Shown here: piece by piece, positions 32,640-44,599 of the stretch | How the letters are laid out: each line of letters starts with the position of its first letter | How positions within the stretch are numbered: the first letter of the stretch is position 1 | Assembly: GCA_029204225.1 (NCBI GenBank) | Contig: CM055097.1 | Location: 58,142,869 to 58,206,868 of the forward strand | Source: Diphasiastrum complanatum | Taxonomy: Eukaryota; Streptophyta; Lycopodiopsida; Lycopodiales; Lycopodiaceae | DNA: 64,000 nucleotides | Direction of reading: 5' to 3' | The notes under the pieces: generated by a model | What the model was told of the DNA's origin: nothing | What the model saw: only the letters and a program-made list of their open reading frames with translations | Databases searched by the model: none | Translations under genes and position numbers: made by a program

Positions 32640-32735
32640 TATAGAACTCGTTGTAGGTGTCGGATTGGGATGATGTAAAGTGCTAGACTATGTTTTCTCA
32701 TGCTTGCAAGAATGCCTAGAATGTCCATTTTGGCC
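32640..32735. repeat. Diverged tandem repeat, unit 1 (left part)
   Basis: Aligns with 34140-34210 and 34310-34370: (g/a)ttgtagg..cagattg..., then aatgcctacaagaatgcc versus catgcttgcaagaatgcc. The unit is about 170 bp. The LINE-like insertion splits it. Confidence 0.6.
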
Positions 32736-32746
32736 ATTACAACACA
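32736..32746. repeat. Target-site duplication, left copy
   Basis: attacaacaca, identical to 34081-34091 on the other side of the LINE-like element. Confidence 0.85.
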
Positions 32747-34080
32747 ACGTAGACGCAGGACAGCCATCTCCTCAGTCGCTGCTAAGATAGTTTCTAGAGC
32801 TACGATCTTTCAAGAGCTATGCGCGGCTGGTGGTGAGTTGGCTCAGCTTATCTCATTTGTGCGGTTGTTCTATGCTACTGAGACTCCTCTCTTTTACAGT
32901 CACCATGTGCGCTTTGGAGATCTTTCTACTATCCAGTCTGCAGCATGTACTCGTCAAGGTGATCCTTTGGCTGGTCCTCTTTTCGCTCAAGCTCATTTCC
33001 GTGCAAAGCTTCTAGAGAGGCCTTTCCCTCTTGCTTATTTCCTTCGGTTGCTGATGACACTCATATTGTTGGTCCTGCTCCTACGGTGCTCTTCGCATTT
33101 CATCATTTCTCTGAGCAGCTGGCTTCTCTTGGTTTGTCTATTCAACCTCGCAAGTGTTCGGTGTGGTCTCCAGCAGGTCTTCCCCCGGACTTTGTTCCTC
33201 CTCAAGGTTTCCTTGCTCCTTCGGATGGCATTCGAATTCTGGGTGTTCCTTTTGGGTCTACTTCCTTCAGCTCTGCTTTTCTTGGTGAGGCTCTCCAGGA
33301 GGATGTTGCTCATTCAAATCTGCTTCTCCGATTGGGTGACACTCAGGTCGCGTTTGGCATCTTGACGTCTTGCTTTATCCAGCGTCCTTTTTATCTGCTG
33401 CGGACTTTCCCCCCTACTCCGGACTTTTTGCATCTCCTCTCTTCCTTGTCCTCTCTCGGGATGGACTTCGTACTTTGGCAGATGTTGTTGTTGCTGATCT
33501 CACGCGTGGTGACCTATTGTCGGGCTCTGCCTTCACACCAGGAGAAGCGGCAGGCGTCGCAGCACAAGAGAAAGAAAAAACTACTCTAACATGCACCGCA
33601 CTGATGCTTTCCTTCCTTTGGCTATTGAGACTTATGGCACCTTGCATCGACGCTCTAAGGATTTTCTTCGCATGTGTTCTCATCAGGCGGCAGAGCGTCA
33701 AGGTATTCCTGGTTCTATTCTCGTGGCTTCTTTCAAACAACGTGTTTCCATTGCCTTGCAACGTGCTCAGGCCCTATCTATTCTGGAACGGGCGACAATG
33801 GCTGGGTCTGCTACATCTCATCTCCCTTCATTAGCCGACTCACCACCTCTTCACTTTTCTGATCTGCTGCAGTCAGTTGGCAAACTCCCACGGACATCAT
33901 CATAGTTTATGCACTTTTATTTTTAATGCCAAGATTTGGATTAATCTTAGCTTTACTGCAAGCTTCGCTCTTATTTGAGCCTACTTTTGTTTAAACTTCC
34001 CCTTCGGGGTGTATATAACTTTTTCGTCAATGTACCTACTACTTTTTCCTATGAATAAATGCACCAAGGTGTTCTTCTCT
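32747..34080 (+). mobile_element. 5'-truncated LINE-like (non-LTR) retrotransposon
   Basis: Reverse transcriptase readable in three frames. Pieces are FVRLFYATETPLFYSHHVRF, then TRQGDPLAGPLFAQAHF (32942-32990), then after a frameshift SVADDTHIVGPA with the catalytic ADD (about 33043-33078) and LGLSIQPRKCSVWSP, ILGVPFGS. The C-terminal domain is RTLADVVVADLTRGDLLSGS and, after a further shift, MHRTDAFLPLAIETYG and SVGKLPRTSS, stop at 33903. About 180 bp of 3' UTR follows. The element lacks its 5' half and is flanked by an 11-bp duplication, the mark of target-primed reverse transcription. Non-functional. Confidence 0.88.
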
Positions 34081-34091
34081 ATTACAACACA
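34081..34091. repeat. Target-site duplication, right copy
   Basis: attacaacaca, matching 32736-32746. Confidence 0.85.
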
Positions 34092-34366
34092 TACTTGAAG
34101 TTATGAATGCATTGCTCTCTTTTGGTGTTTTTCTTAGCCCTCCTCGTGAAATAAGCTGTAGGAATCAGATTGAGGGCCCGAAAGATGCTGGATTGTATTT
34201 CCTAATGCCTACAAGAATGCCAAGAGTATTAGTTTTCGCGCTTATGCCCCATACGTCGAGTTATGAATGTGGTGCTTACTTTTTGTGTTGTTTTTTGCCC
34301 TAATTTGTGAAGTGAGCTGTAGAGTTCCAGCTAATGTGCCATAAGATGTTAGGCTATCTTTCTTAA
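34092..34366. repeat. Diverged tandem repeat, units 1 (right part) and 2
   Basis: gagttatgaatg, ttttgtgttgtttttt-like, gaagtgagctgtag and ttaatg recur at about 170-bp spacing (34100-34205 and 34258-34366). Identity is roughly 70% by eye. The function is not known. Confidence 0.6.
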
Positions 34367-35130
34367 TGAGAAAATTGCCATCCTAATCGTCGAATAGATG
34401 CTCATCAAGTGCTCATACGCCTCATTCCGACATGCATAAAAAAATTTGCAACATTTTTCTTCCTCCAGTGCGCGCGGCCAGAATGAAAAAGATTTGCAAA
34501 TTTGTTTAGCGTTCCAAAATGTTACCCCAACCGGAATGCATTCTGCGGCAATTATTGAGGTAAAGCCGAGGAGTCTATGCCCAATGCAATGCAATGCAAT
34601 ACTGTGCAACCCAGAATCCAACTGAGCTCAAATTAGACTCTGCACTTTCCCTTGCTCTGGTTCACACACATTTTGGTGAGTCGCCAACACAGCAAAATTC
34701 AGTCCTCTTTGTTTTTGTGTCTTCTCAGCAAGTAGTAAAAGTTAGGGTAACACCTTTTGAACTCAAAGTATAGGAAGACGTATTTCTTAAGTTGCATACG
34801 CTGCTGTACGCCTTCAAAAGAGCTTATATCAGAGTTACAGTTTTGTCGCACGAGTGAGAAAATTAGCCAAGTAGTCTGCATTTTCAGATAAAGAGTGGCA
34901 ATTAAAAACTGGTCGTAATTTACCTATCCACAAGGCTCATATATTAGCCTGCAAAAGTAAGACTTCTTCAGTTGTCACATATAATGTGACTTCCGGGGGG
35001 GGGGAAATATTTCAAAGGATATTCTTGAATGCCTGTAAGTATTCAATTTTACCAAGTTTGGCAAGTCTTTTCATAAACTGTAATTCATTTCTATTCTGAA
35101 AATAAAAGAAATGACTACTGTCATCGAACC
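34367..35130. other. Intergenic, 3' flank of UNG
   Basis: Contains a short (tgcaa)n run (about 34578-34602) and a G9 tract at about 34996-35004. The 3' UTR of UNG must lie here, but no polyadenylation signal was identified with confidence. Confidence 0.4.
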
Positions 35131-37224
35131 TTATGAGCTGAAGATTTGCCAATTGATTGGAAGCCTGCCTGATTTCTTCAGCAGTTCATTCGTTTGTGAA
35201 AAGTGTCTGCAAACATGTACAGTCAATGTCATTTTCAAAAATCCTTCACATCTTGTAACAAACATGCCCATGCATTCATGCTAAGTGATTCTAAAGTGGC
35301 TAATTTGCAGTCTGAAAGCAGTTTCCATGAAGCCTCAACATATTGCAAGACTAGAAACGGAGATGGAGCTTTTTGAGGACACATACATCTGACCTGCAAT
35401 TGAAAAAGCCCTTGTGAGCTGAAAGGCCAGATGGATGAGCTGCTTTTAGAATGTGATGCCCATTGGCCTTAATCAACCTGTCATTAACAAACAGAGTACT
35501 AAGCACCTTGTAATTAGAGTTGTTGATTGAACTACAAAGCTCTAGAAAAATTGTCTTCCTTCCAAGGATGACTACTTATTCTACATTGCTGTCAAAGAAT
35601 TTCATGTTTCCTCTTTTGCATCAATTACAATCAAAGCATACGTGAAAGTCTAACCTTATTTTTTCTTGTGCAGAATTCCCCCAAAGCAGGAATATGATTC
35701 CTGACCTTTGCTGCGAAAGTAATCGAGTCGCAGCATCTGTAAATGGCTCCCAGCCCTTTTTTGCATGAGAGTTTGCATGATGCTCACGAACTGTCACAAG
35801 TAGCTCATCATCATAAAAGGAATTATTGATATGCCTCCCTTACTTTAACCAAGAAAAAGAAAAATGATTCGACTATATGTTGAGGTTAACATATTTTTGA
35901 AGTAATTCACCTGTTAAAACTGTGTTCAACAAAAGCACGCCCTGTCAATACCAACAGACAAGTTCCAACTAGGGACTCAGAGACAATCACAAAAAGCTAA
36001 TTGCTTGCTCAAATTCAAGCTCGAAGACAACCTTACAGAGAAAAACTTACCTGATGAGCCCATGTCTCCAAGTTCCCATGTGAAGGGATTGTGCATCCCA
36101 CATCTTGCTGAATCTCTTTGTAAATGTTCAGCAGGCTTGAAGGGATTTTCACACCTTTCTGAACAGAGAAGCACAGCCCCATGGCCTGACCAGCACCATG
36201 GTAAGGATCCTGCAAAAAGACTTACAAGTTAATCGGAACAGCCTGACACATCAACACATGTTTGTATCAATGGTGATAGGCAAGTTCCAAAGTATCTCTA
36301 AACTGTGCAATTAGATTGAAGTTAATTCAACATATGTCTGTGTGCATGCACGCAGACAGGCACACACACGCTTATTATGACAAATCAACTCATGTTTTGC
36401 TCATTGGTTGCAGACAAGTCAAAAACATCTCTGAATTGTGCAAAAGATTTGATGTCAAAAGATACTGACTTGCATGAAATGTATGTTGCATGCATGTGCA
36501 GATTTGTGATTGCAATCATCCTGGGGAAGGTGTGGAAGAAAGAGAATCACCTGCCCAATAATAACCACCTTGACTTTATCAAGTGGACAAGTATTGAAGG
36601 CATGGAAAACTTGAGCCGGAGGTGGATATATTGGAATCTTTCCATTTGCTTCCTGCATGACAAACTGGCAGAGTTTCTCCATGTATGGCTTCTTAAACTC
36701 ATCTTGTAGCACATTCAGCCATGACTGCTGCACTAGCAAATCAGCTATGTTTGGAAAAACGATGCCATTGGCTGCAAAGTCAGTTAAGAAAGTCAAACCT
36801 TCACTCCTTTGACAGTACTTACCACTAAAAATATTTGGAAATCACAGAAGAAATTGTACTTGCAGAAGGACAATAAGAAACCTTCGCACTCGGCAACTCG
36901 CTCCTGGCAGACTCGAAGATTTTTCTTTGCACAAGCAATTGCTTTTTTTAACTCCATTCGGATTTTCTGATCCTGGTTTAATACCTCCTTTTCTTTTGCA
37001 CCTTCTGTCATCACTTGCTGTAAAAAACGAGCATCCCTTAGTATCATCACACTAATTGCAGATGGATGCTCTAAATCTTCATGGGTTGAAAGAAGCCTCA
37101 CATGAACACCACCCAGATTTGCAATAGCATCAACTTTGCGTGAAAATTTATCTGTTGTCCTCAACCTTTTTGGAGCTTGAAAAAAAATTGCTGATAACTT
37201 CTCAGGAGCCATTCTTGAAGCCAA
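35131..37224 (-). CDS. UNG: Uracil-DNA glycosylase, seven exons, intact
   Basis: Removes uracil from DNA to begin base excision repair; plant enzymes act in nucleus and organelles. Exons: 37224-36882, 36771-36551, 36209-36051, 35941-35911, 35790-35655, 35477-35394 and 35206-35131. Together 1050 nt, 349 residues, no internal stop; every intron is GT-AG. An N-terminal PCNA-binding-like motif is at residues 10-20 ([11 protein letters not shown]). The water-activating loop GQDPYH is residues 187-192, split exactly at the exon 2/3 boundary. Uracil-stacking Phe202 is in GLCFS, substrate Asn247 in [10 protein letters not shown], and catalytic His311 in AAHPSGLS. The C-terminus is NWQIFSS. Length fits the plant family (about 330 residues). 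Met1 or Met5 may be the start. Retroelements flank it but do not interrupt it. Confidence 0.95.
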
Positions 37225-39084
37225 CCTCTAAAAAAAAGGAAGTCACTTGCCATTTACAATACAATCTGTCAACTTGCCATATACAATTTAAACTGAAAGT
37301 TCTACAAACCTTCCTGAAAAATTTGCTGTCTTTTCAACATTCAAATAATAATCAGCACTTAAATATTTTTAAACAGAGCCATACTAGCCCTAAGCCCACT
37401 GGGGTTTAGAAATGATAGTGCAGACAGCCATGAAAAACCTAAGTTGAAAGTTCCTGTTATTAGAGAAAGGAATACATTATGCTCTTTTGATAATAGAGGA
37501 AAAATATAATTCGAGCCTGGAGACATAGTAACCATTACTAGTGTTTTTAGACAATTTCATCGCACAAAAGGAATAAGATTAGAGCAAAGCATGAAGCACA
37601 CATGAAATAGTAAAATGTCAAAAATCCCCCCAATGGTAACAAGCTGCTTCCCAGAACCCTCCTACAATGATGTCCTATTACTAACAAAGAAACATTCAAT
37701 GCTCAACATTCTACTGATACTCTGTAGAAGAGCCTGGCAAGCTCGTATCCATGTCTTCTTGGGGGGATAGGAAGCTTTCAGATCCTCTCCTGATTTCTAC
37801 CTTACAATTTTAAAAGCTTGAGTAATTCGCTAGAATGAATAGACATGTTTCTGGTCTCTTTTCACAACTAGTTAGGTCCCTTGAGACCTTATAATAAAGA
37901 GAGGGCTTTCTAAATCATGTATTACTAAAACTAGTAGTGAAAATCTGGTGTTGTTCAATGTCTTAATCACAGGTCTGTTTTGAGCCAACTATTGCAGTTG
38001 TTAGATATATACATTTTAGCCCGTACTTGTTGATGCTTCTTTGCAATCACAGTCCCATTGTATAATTTGATATTTCTGTAGACTTTCAGAGCCATTCCTA
38101 CCTACCTCTATATGTGATTCCTCGTCTATATGACTACCTTGGGATGGCCCGGTTCCTGCTCATCATTCTGTTTCACATTCTTCATCCCTTCAGAAAGCAT
38201 GGGATCTCTGTGAATTTCCACATCCCTATGACTATATGGCTTTCATGGTTTATATGACTAGCTTGGGAAGCATTCCTGAATAAGGTTTCTAGTACTGGGT
38301 ATTTTTCATTTAGCTCTGGCACTCTTGGTCGATCAGAGTTGCGCAGTGGAAGCCTGGTGAGCTCATCTCTATGAGTGTTATTTCTCTATGAGCAGCAAAG
38401 CTTTAGGGGTTCCTAGAGCCATCCAGTGCGGCCGTCTATTTGGACATCTTAAGGTGTAGCTTTTGAACCATGTACTATAACTTCCATCTGTCATTTCTGG
38501 TTCATAAAGCAGGCATGGTATTACTTGCTCTATTCTCGGACCATCATATTGCTTCTAGCTGGCACTCATAAAAATGGCTTAACTTGGCACATATATGTAT
38601 GCCATTTCCTATTGCTATTGAACCATCTGCTACTACTTATATATTTCAATCTATATGCATCCAGTTAGCTGGGGGCCACTATAAATGAGCCTATTGGTAC
38701 ATGGCATTCACTATCCACACTATTGCATCTATACTTATTTGTTGCTCCTAGTTTCATATCGTTCCTAATTTCCTATATTGCTACAGATACTTTATGCTTC
38801 TGCTCTGTATGGTACACTACCATGAATACTTTTGCAGTGATAGTCAAGCTATCTTGCACATTAACATATTTGATGTTACGTCTAGGATAATACTTGACTT
38901 AACAAGGGAGACCGCAATCTTTAACCCCAACCACAAAGTCTTGAACCATCAACTTCATCATGCATAGCATGCCCCAAATGCTACTCACATCTTCAGCACC
39001 TTAGAGAAGGGTGCATTCACAAACACATGTCCACATTAGCTTACAAGTCACCAAAATGTCAACTAGGATGTTGAAGCCAATAGA
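37225..39084. other. Intergenic, 5' flank of UNG
   Basis: A+T-rich. 37950-38900 has scattered imperfect repeats of phrases like ctatatgactacctt / ttatatgactagctt. No domain was recognised on either strand. The UNG promoter should lie just right of 37224; no clear TATA box was assigned. Confidence 0.4.
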
Positions 39085-39513
39085 CACAATAAGAATGGAT
39101 GGTGAGTCAAGCCTACCCAACCAATCTAAATCAATCGGATGTATCCCCTAAGCTACGGAGCAAAGCAATGACTCAAGAGGGAGGAGAGATGTCAAACCAA
39201 AAACATGTAACTACAAGTTACACATCAAGCTCTCCTCTTGGAGAAGCCTATGGGTATACTTATACCCTCCAAAGCTCTACCCCAACTAGGAGTGATCTGG
39301 GACACCTCACTGGGGGCACATCAGCAATCTAACTAGGCCAATCAGCCAGTTACCTCTGAATCACTGCTAGTTCCATATAAAACAATAATTATGATTTAAT
39401 ACCATGAGGGGCCCAACCTCTCATAACCATAATTAATTTATGGGTCGAGATAAGCCTACTGACGTCCTTACGGGATGTAGATCCAAGGTGGGACCAAATG
39501 CGAGCATGCCATA
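39085..39513 (-). repeat. Gypsy J 3' LTR (left end approximate)
   Basis: Begins right after the polypurine tract. Shares blocks with 31304-31810 and with 39880-40050 (ggatctacatccc, cgacccgtaaa, taattatggttatg on the minus strand). Confidence 0.55.
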
Positions 39514-39524
39514 CTTTCCCCCTT
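39514..39524 (-). other. Gypsy J polypurine tract
   Basis: aagggggaaag on the minus strand, between the pol C-terminus and the 3' LTR. Confidence 0.7.
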
Positions 39525-39845
39525 AAACAAGTTGTGTCCTCAAAACTTGAAGTTATGGAAGTTCTTTCTAAAGCCATCTCCTTGCTCCCAAGAGTCGCCA
39601 TGATCAGTATCCTTTCCATAGAACCGGATGCTCAATAACTATACTATTACATAATCGGATCACACTAGATGATTCCTTTGACACGTCCGATAGATCTCCC
39701 AATTGAAGTAAATCCCCTTCACGTAGACTTTTCTTTAGCCGACTTACATGAAATACCAGTTGTACTTGAGTTCCTTCCGAAAGGTCTAATTGGTAAACCA
39801 AAATTCAATGTTTTCTTATGCTTTTATATGGTTAACTGCATCAAG
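39525..39845 (-). pseudogene. Gypsy J integrase C-terminal tail
   Basis: VYQLDLSEGTQVQLVFHVSRLKKSL (39801-39727) is the typical segment between the integrase core and chromodomain of chromovirus-type gypsy elements. The last part, about 39600-39530, includes SFEDTTCLRGK. The integrase core itself is missing. Confidence 0.75.
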
Positions 39846-40463
39846 TAGACAACTAGTGATGATTGTCAGTACGCGTGAGTCACTATTAGTTTCATATAAG
39901 TCCACCATCATGGGTTTTAGGCCTCTAAACCATTAATTACATAACCATAATTAGTTTACGGGTCGAAGTAGGCGTATTGACCTCCTTATGGGATGTAGAT
40001 CCGAGGTTAGACCAATCATGGGAGTTACGTCCATGTCCTGTAATAAGGATTCAAAACAATCCTTGACGTGGATATTTGGCACTCCACTGCACAAGATTAT
40101 GAGTTAGGCCTCAACATTTCGATCTAGGCTAGAGATGTAATTAATAACCTTTTGAGGACCCAAGCACTCCAGGACTTCTGGAGCGGTGCATGATAATTGA
40201 CAACTATATGCACGTAGAGGAGTATCACTAGTAACTGATTATGAGTTTAGTAAAGAATTAGGGTTCTTGAAGGAATATTCGTAGGCTCCAGGGGTCTATA
40301 TATACCTACAGAAACTCGCCCTCCTCCACTTCTAGATTCCGATGCACGACCATTAGCCCAGAGAGGTATTTACTATTATGTATATCAAGAATCAAGATTC
40401 AAATTTCAAATGTAGTATGTAGACAGTAGTATGCAGTATGTAGTATGTACTATGATTATTGAT
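39846..40463 (-). mobile_element. Second gypsy 3'-end/LTR remnant between RNase H and integrase tail
   Basis: 39880-40050 repeats the LTR block of 39365-39510 in the same orientation. To the right is a plus-strand TATA-like ctatatatacct (about 40297) and a gtagtatgta micro-repeat (40411-40452). The insert or rearrangement interrupts pol right after RNase H. Confidence 0.45.
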
Positions 40464-42355
40464 TTATCCAATCCGGCTCAAAGCATCAGCGACACAATTC
40501 AACGTACCTCGACGGTACTTAATGTCGAATTCGAACTCCTGAATGAGTTCTGACCAACGGGCCTTACGACCCCTAAGGTCCGAGGCATCACAGATATACT
40601 TAAGAGACTCATGATCTGTCATAACCATGAATTTAGATCCGTACAAATAATGTCTCCAGATCTTTAACGCATGGATGACAGCAAAAAGTTCCTTCTCATA
40701 AGTAGAATATCTACTTTGAGTTGGTTCCAACTTCTTGCTTTCGAAAGCCACAGGTCTACCATCCTGGTAAAGGACTGCACCCACCGCATAGTCACTAGCA
40801 TCTGTTCCACCAGGAAAGATCCGTTAGGGTCCATTATGTGTAAGATAGGGGCTGTAGACACTAACATCTTCAAATCTTCAAAGCTTTGATTGAGTTCATT
40901 GGTCCAGACAACAGGTGGACTGATTTTTGAACGCCTTCCGGCCTTCTTCTTATTACCCTTTTTAGTTTTTCTTTTGGCTTTCTTCACTCTCTTAAGAAGA
41001 TTCGTTAGAGGCAATGCAATTAAGGCATATTCTTTAATGAATTTATGGAAAAACCCTGTGAAGCCCAAAAAAGATTTTACTTCCCTAATGGTTTTCAGAA
41101 TAGGCCAATCACGAACTTTCTGGACCTTATCGTAATCGATCTCTAGACCTCGATCGGAAACGATATGTCCCAAATACTTGAGTCTTGTTTGAAAGAACTC
41201 ACACTTAGACTCCTTAGCATAAAGCTTTGCCTGCCTTAGATTATCTAAGATTGTACGCAAATGCGCCTCGTGCTCCTCAAGAGTATTACTGTAAATCAAA
41301 ATGGTGTCCAAAAATACCACGAGACACTTCCTTAGATATGGACGAAGGATATCGTTCATCATCTGTTGGAAGGTTGTCGGGGCATTAGTTAGACCAAAGG
41401 GTAAAACTAAAAATTCGTAATGGCCATACCTAGAACGAAAACCAATTTTGGAAACATCCCCCTCGTGTATTCTAATTTGATGGTACCTCGACCTAAGGTC
41501 CAATTTGGTGAAATACTTAGCACCATTCAATCGGTCCATTAAGTCGTCCGTCCGAGGTAAGGGATAACGGTTCTTAATAGTCATTTTATTAAGCTTTTTA
41601 TAATCGACACAAAGACGAATACCGCCGTCTTTCTTGCCGGTTAACAATACAGGAGCTCCCCAAGGGGATTTACTAGGCCTTATATGGCCCTTACGTAACA
41701 ACTCCTTAAGTTGACTAGCAACTTCATCTTCCTCCTTCAGGCTCATCCTATAGGGCAAAAGCGATACAGGAGAGCTCTCGGGAAGAAGATCTATGTGATG
41801 GTCTACTCCCCGTGAGGGGGGAAGACCCTCAGGCAACTGCTCAAGGAATATATCATTATATTCCTCCCTAAGTCTCATAAAGAATTTGCCCTCAGGCGAA
41901 GAATCTAGATTAACATCAGAAAAAGACAATGCTTTAGGGAAAGACGATACATCAACATTGAAATTATGAGTACTAAAAGCATCCATGTACGATTCATCTT
42001 TCAGATAACATAAATATGAATGATACTCAGAATCCAAAATACATTGATTAGCTTCATGAGCAGTTACAAAAGGTAGATTAGGCTCATCGCCTTTAAAATA
42101 AACCAATGAGTCATTATGCAAGAAAGAGATACTGACGAGTTGGCTACCTACGAACCCACTCATACGCATGAGGTCATGAGGTCCAAAAATTGCAGTGTTA
42201 AAACAACAATTCATACAAACCGTTTCATCTTTGAAAGATACATCACTGCAAGAAATAGAAGAATTACCTGGTGCCTCAAAGGAGCGACCACCCTTCTTCC
42301 GTCTCTTCGGACAGTCCTTCGAAAGGTGCCCCTTCTCCATGCAGGAGAAACACAA
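40464..42355 (-). pseudogene. Gypsy J pol: zinc knuckle, RT, RNase H
   Basis: Starts at a gag zinc knuckle (CFSCMEKGHLSKDC). RT follows: LLPYRMSLKEEDEV, SPWGAPVLLTGKKDGGIRLC, VDYKKLNKMTIKNRYPLPR, TKLDLRSRYHQIRI. The catalytic box reads FLDTILIYS, so the second Asp of the usual FLDDILIYS is Thr (codon at about 41303-41305). After one frameshift near 40811, RNase H continues (GAVLYQDGRPVAFESKKL, YSTYEKELFAVIHALK, TDHESLKYI, NCVADALSRIG). No protease active site was seen. The RT is therefore predicted inactive. Confidence 0.9.
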
Positions 42356-43133
42356 CCCGTCGCTTTTGGCCTAATCAAAGTTAGCTCTCTCCAACCGAGG
42401 GCGTTTCCTTTTCTTTCGCGAAGGGGAAGCTTCGTCAACAACAAACTCTTTCCCTTTTTGAAAGAAGGGCCCGTAGAGGGTTTGTCTTTGGATTCAGGCT
42501 TTTGTTGCTCTTTGCGGGTCATAGTGTGCGTATCGTCGAAAATTTGAGCGAAATGCACGGCATCCTCTAAGGATTGTGGCTGATTGCGGCAGCTGATATT
42601 CTTTGGGCAACCCAATATGAAATGCATCTTAAGGAGCACTCCGTCTATGCGGTTAAAAAACCGCGAAGCAGCCTCTTAGAAGCCTTGCAGATAGACGTCC
42701 AAGGGCTTCATCCCCATTTGCAACGTGGCAAATCGATGATAATATTCAAAATCGTCAAGGACAGGCATAAAGGCAGCCTAAAAGGCTACCTGGAAATCAT
42801 CCCATGTAGTTGGGACCGTAGCTCGATCTTTAAGATCCTGCCACCATGAATACGCCTTTCGGCATAAAAACATGATGGTCGTAGAAATTCGCGAGCTATC
42901 TGGTAGATCGTGCATGGAGAAATGAGAAGTCCATTGATCCAACCAAACCAACACCACATCCCTGTGCCTGTCCTTTTTCTCTCCGGTGAAAAACTCCGGA
43001 GTAAACATCGGGTTGAGGAGAGCTTGCCGAGATTGGGACATAGCTCGAATTTCGGCCTCCGCCCGTTCATGTTTGACCCATGCGTCATGCCCCTTGCGAG
43101 GCCGTCACTGAAGGGCGTACCATTATGGTACAT
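42211..43133 (-). pseudogene. Gypsy J gag
   Basis: Frame 43041-42778 begins MSQSRQALLNPMFTPEFF then DSSRISTTIMFLCRKAYSWW and TTWDDFQVAF, typical capsid. It continues with frame changes to 42639-42360 (QSLEDAVHFAQIFDD, KPESKDKPSTGPSFKKGKS) and joins the knuckle at 42355. At least two frameshifts. Confidence 0.8.
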
Positions 43134-44187
43134 AACATAGACCTATTGAAAAAGCCACATGGGAACCACGGAGCTTTTTCTAACACTCTTTTCCATAAAC
43201 AAGCTCACACACTTTATGAAGCTATCCAGAAAGCTCCTGATACACCTAGTGTTTCAAACGTTCATGATGTTGCTATTCTTGTGTGAACTCCAAGGAAAAG
43301 GTTCCCCCCGACAAAAAAAAAACGAGGAACATCTTTGTTATGCAAGGCCATACTTGCATATTCTGTTCCAGAACGCATTCTATAGAAATGCACAACAATC
43401 GCATGTGAGAGGAACTAGAGTATTCACTCTCAGATTCATAGGAAGAGGAGAAATCAGCTTTCCTCGCCGCACCTATTGACGTAGGTGCACGCTAAGCTAT
43501 ACAACAAGCCTTGAACTTGATGGAGGTGATGTTTTTTGTACTTTGAAGAAATATTACTTTTTTGGCAAATTGGAAATGTCTTGGAAGCTGAAAGTTGACT
43601 CCTCAATCTACCTTGTAAGTTGATCTATAACATGTTAGCTTGTAACTTGTAAGTCGTGAATTGTGACTCATGAGGCATGTGCCAATATGACATGACTTTG
43701 TGTAGAACAATCAAGATCAGATTGATATCACAAAAATTCCTTACCTAACACCAAGGTAACAAGAGGATGAGGACCGTTATGCACTCCTCTGTCAGGAAGC
43801 TTTACTTGTTGCAAGTTGAAACTTAAAACTTCATCCAAGTCTCCACTTTCATGAATCCTCTAACTTATATGAAAAATTAGAAATTAAGGGAATGCTAGTT
43901 GCAATCTTCAAGTTACTGGTTTTAGGGTTCAATTTTTCAGGATGATAATAATCGTTGACAACCTTGAACACATTGTGCAAGACCTTCCACTCCAGCCTCG
44001 ACACTCACAAGGCAGCAAGCATAGGCAAGGATCTCTCTAGCTTTTGAGGAGAAATCGATGGAGACTTCAAAGTCAGAGGAGTATGTTTTTGAGTCAAAGG
44101 AGGAGGAGGATGAGGTTGTGATTTGAGGAGATATTGAGGGATTGATGAGACTTCAAGACCATGCTCTTTAGTTAACAACTTGATAGA
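43134..44187. other. No feature recognised
   Basis: No LTR edge or primer site for gypsy J was found here. The sequence is A+T-rich spacer with short plus-strand frames judged incidental. Confidence 0.35.
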
Positions 44188-44188
44188 C

Positions 44189-44235
<47 letters not shown>
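44188..44235. repeat. (TA)n microsatellite
   Basis: About 48 bp of TA repeat with one internal tacata interruption. Confidence 0.97.
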
Positions 44236-44599
44236 GCTGCTTTCTGGGCCAGAATTCTTAATCGTGTTCCCGAACTCATGATGCAATTATAGTAGTCAGC
44301 AAAGACATGTCACCTGTAGAGTGTAGCAGACGCATTATACATGTCAAATTTCGATTGATTTGGTTTCCGAAAGGCTGATTCTGAATAAGATGAAATCTGT
44401 GGATGAAATCCGAGAACATTGAGCCCTCATGGATGCAACGTTTGTTGCTAACAAATTAAGCCAGAAGATTTTCACACATGAGCACATTATGACAATTACT
44501 GGCAAGAAAGGACTTGCCTCATCATGAACATTATCTTATTCATAATACACCAAAGTACTTTTCCCCCTTAAACTTAAGAATTCACTTGGTGTTACTTAT

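Noticed and set aside
33035-33761. Minus-strand frames opposite the LINE-like RT
   Set aside because: The plus strand carries the RT motifs (QGDPL, ADD), so the minus frames are incidental.
34578-34602. tgcaa repeats as a minisatellite
   Set aside because: Only about four units; too short to call more than a chance microsatellite.
36377-36709. 110-codon plus-strand frame
   Set aside because: It overlaps UNG exon 2 and the adjacent intron; the minus strand is the coding strand.
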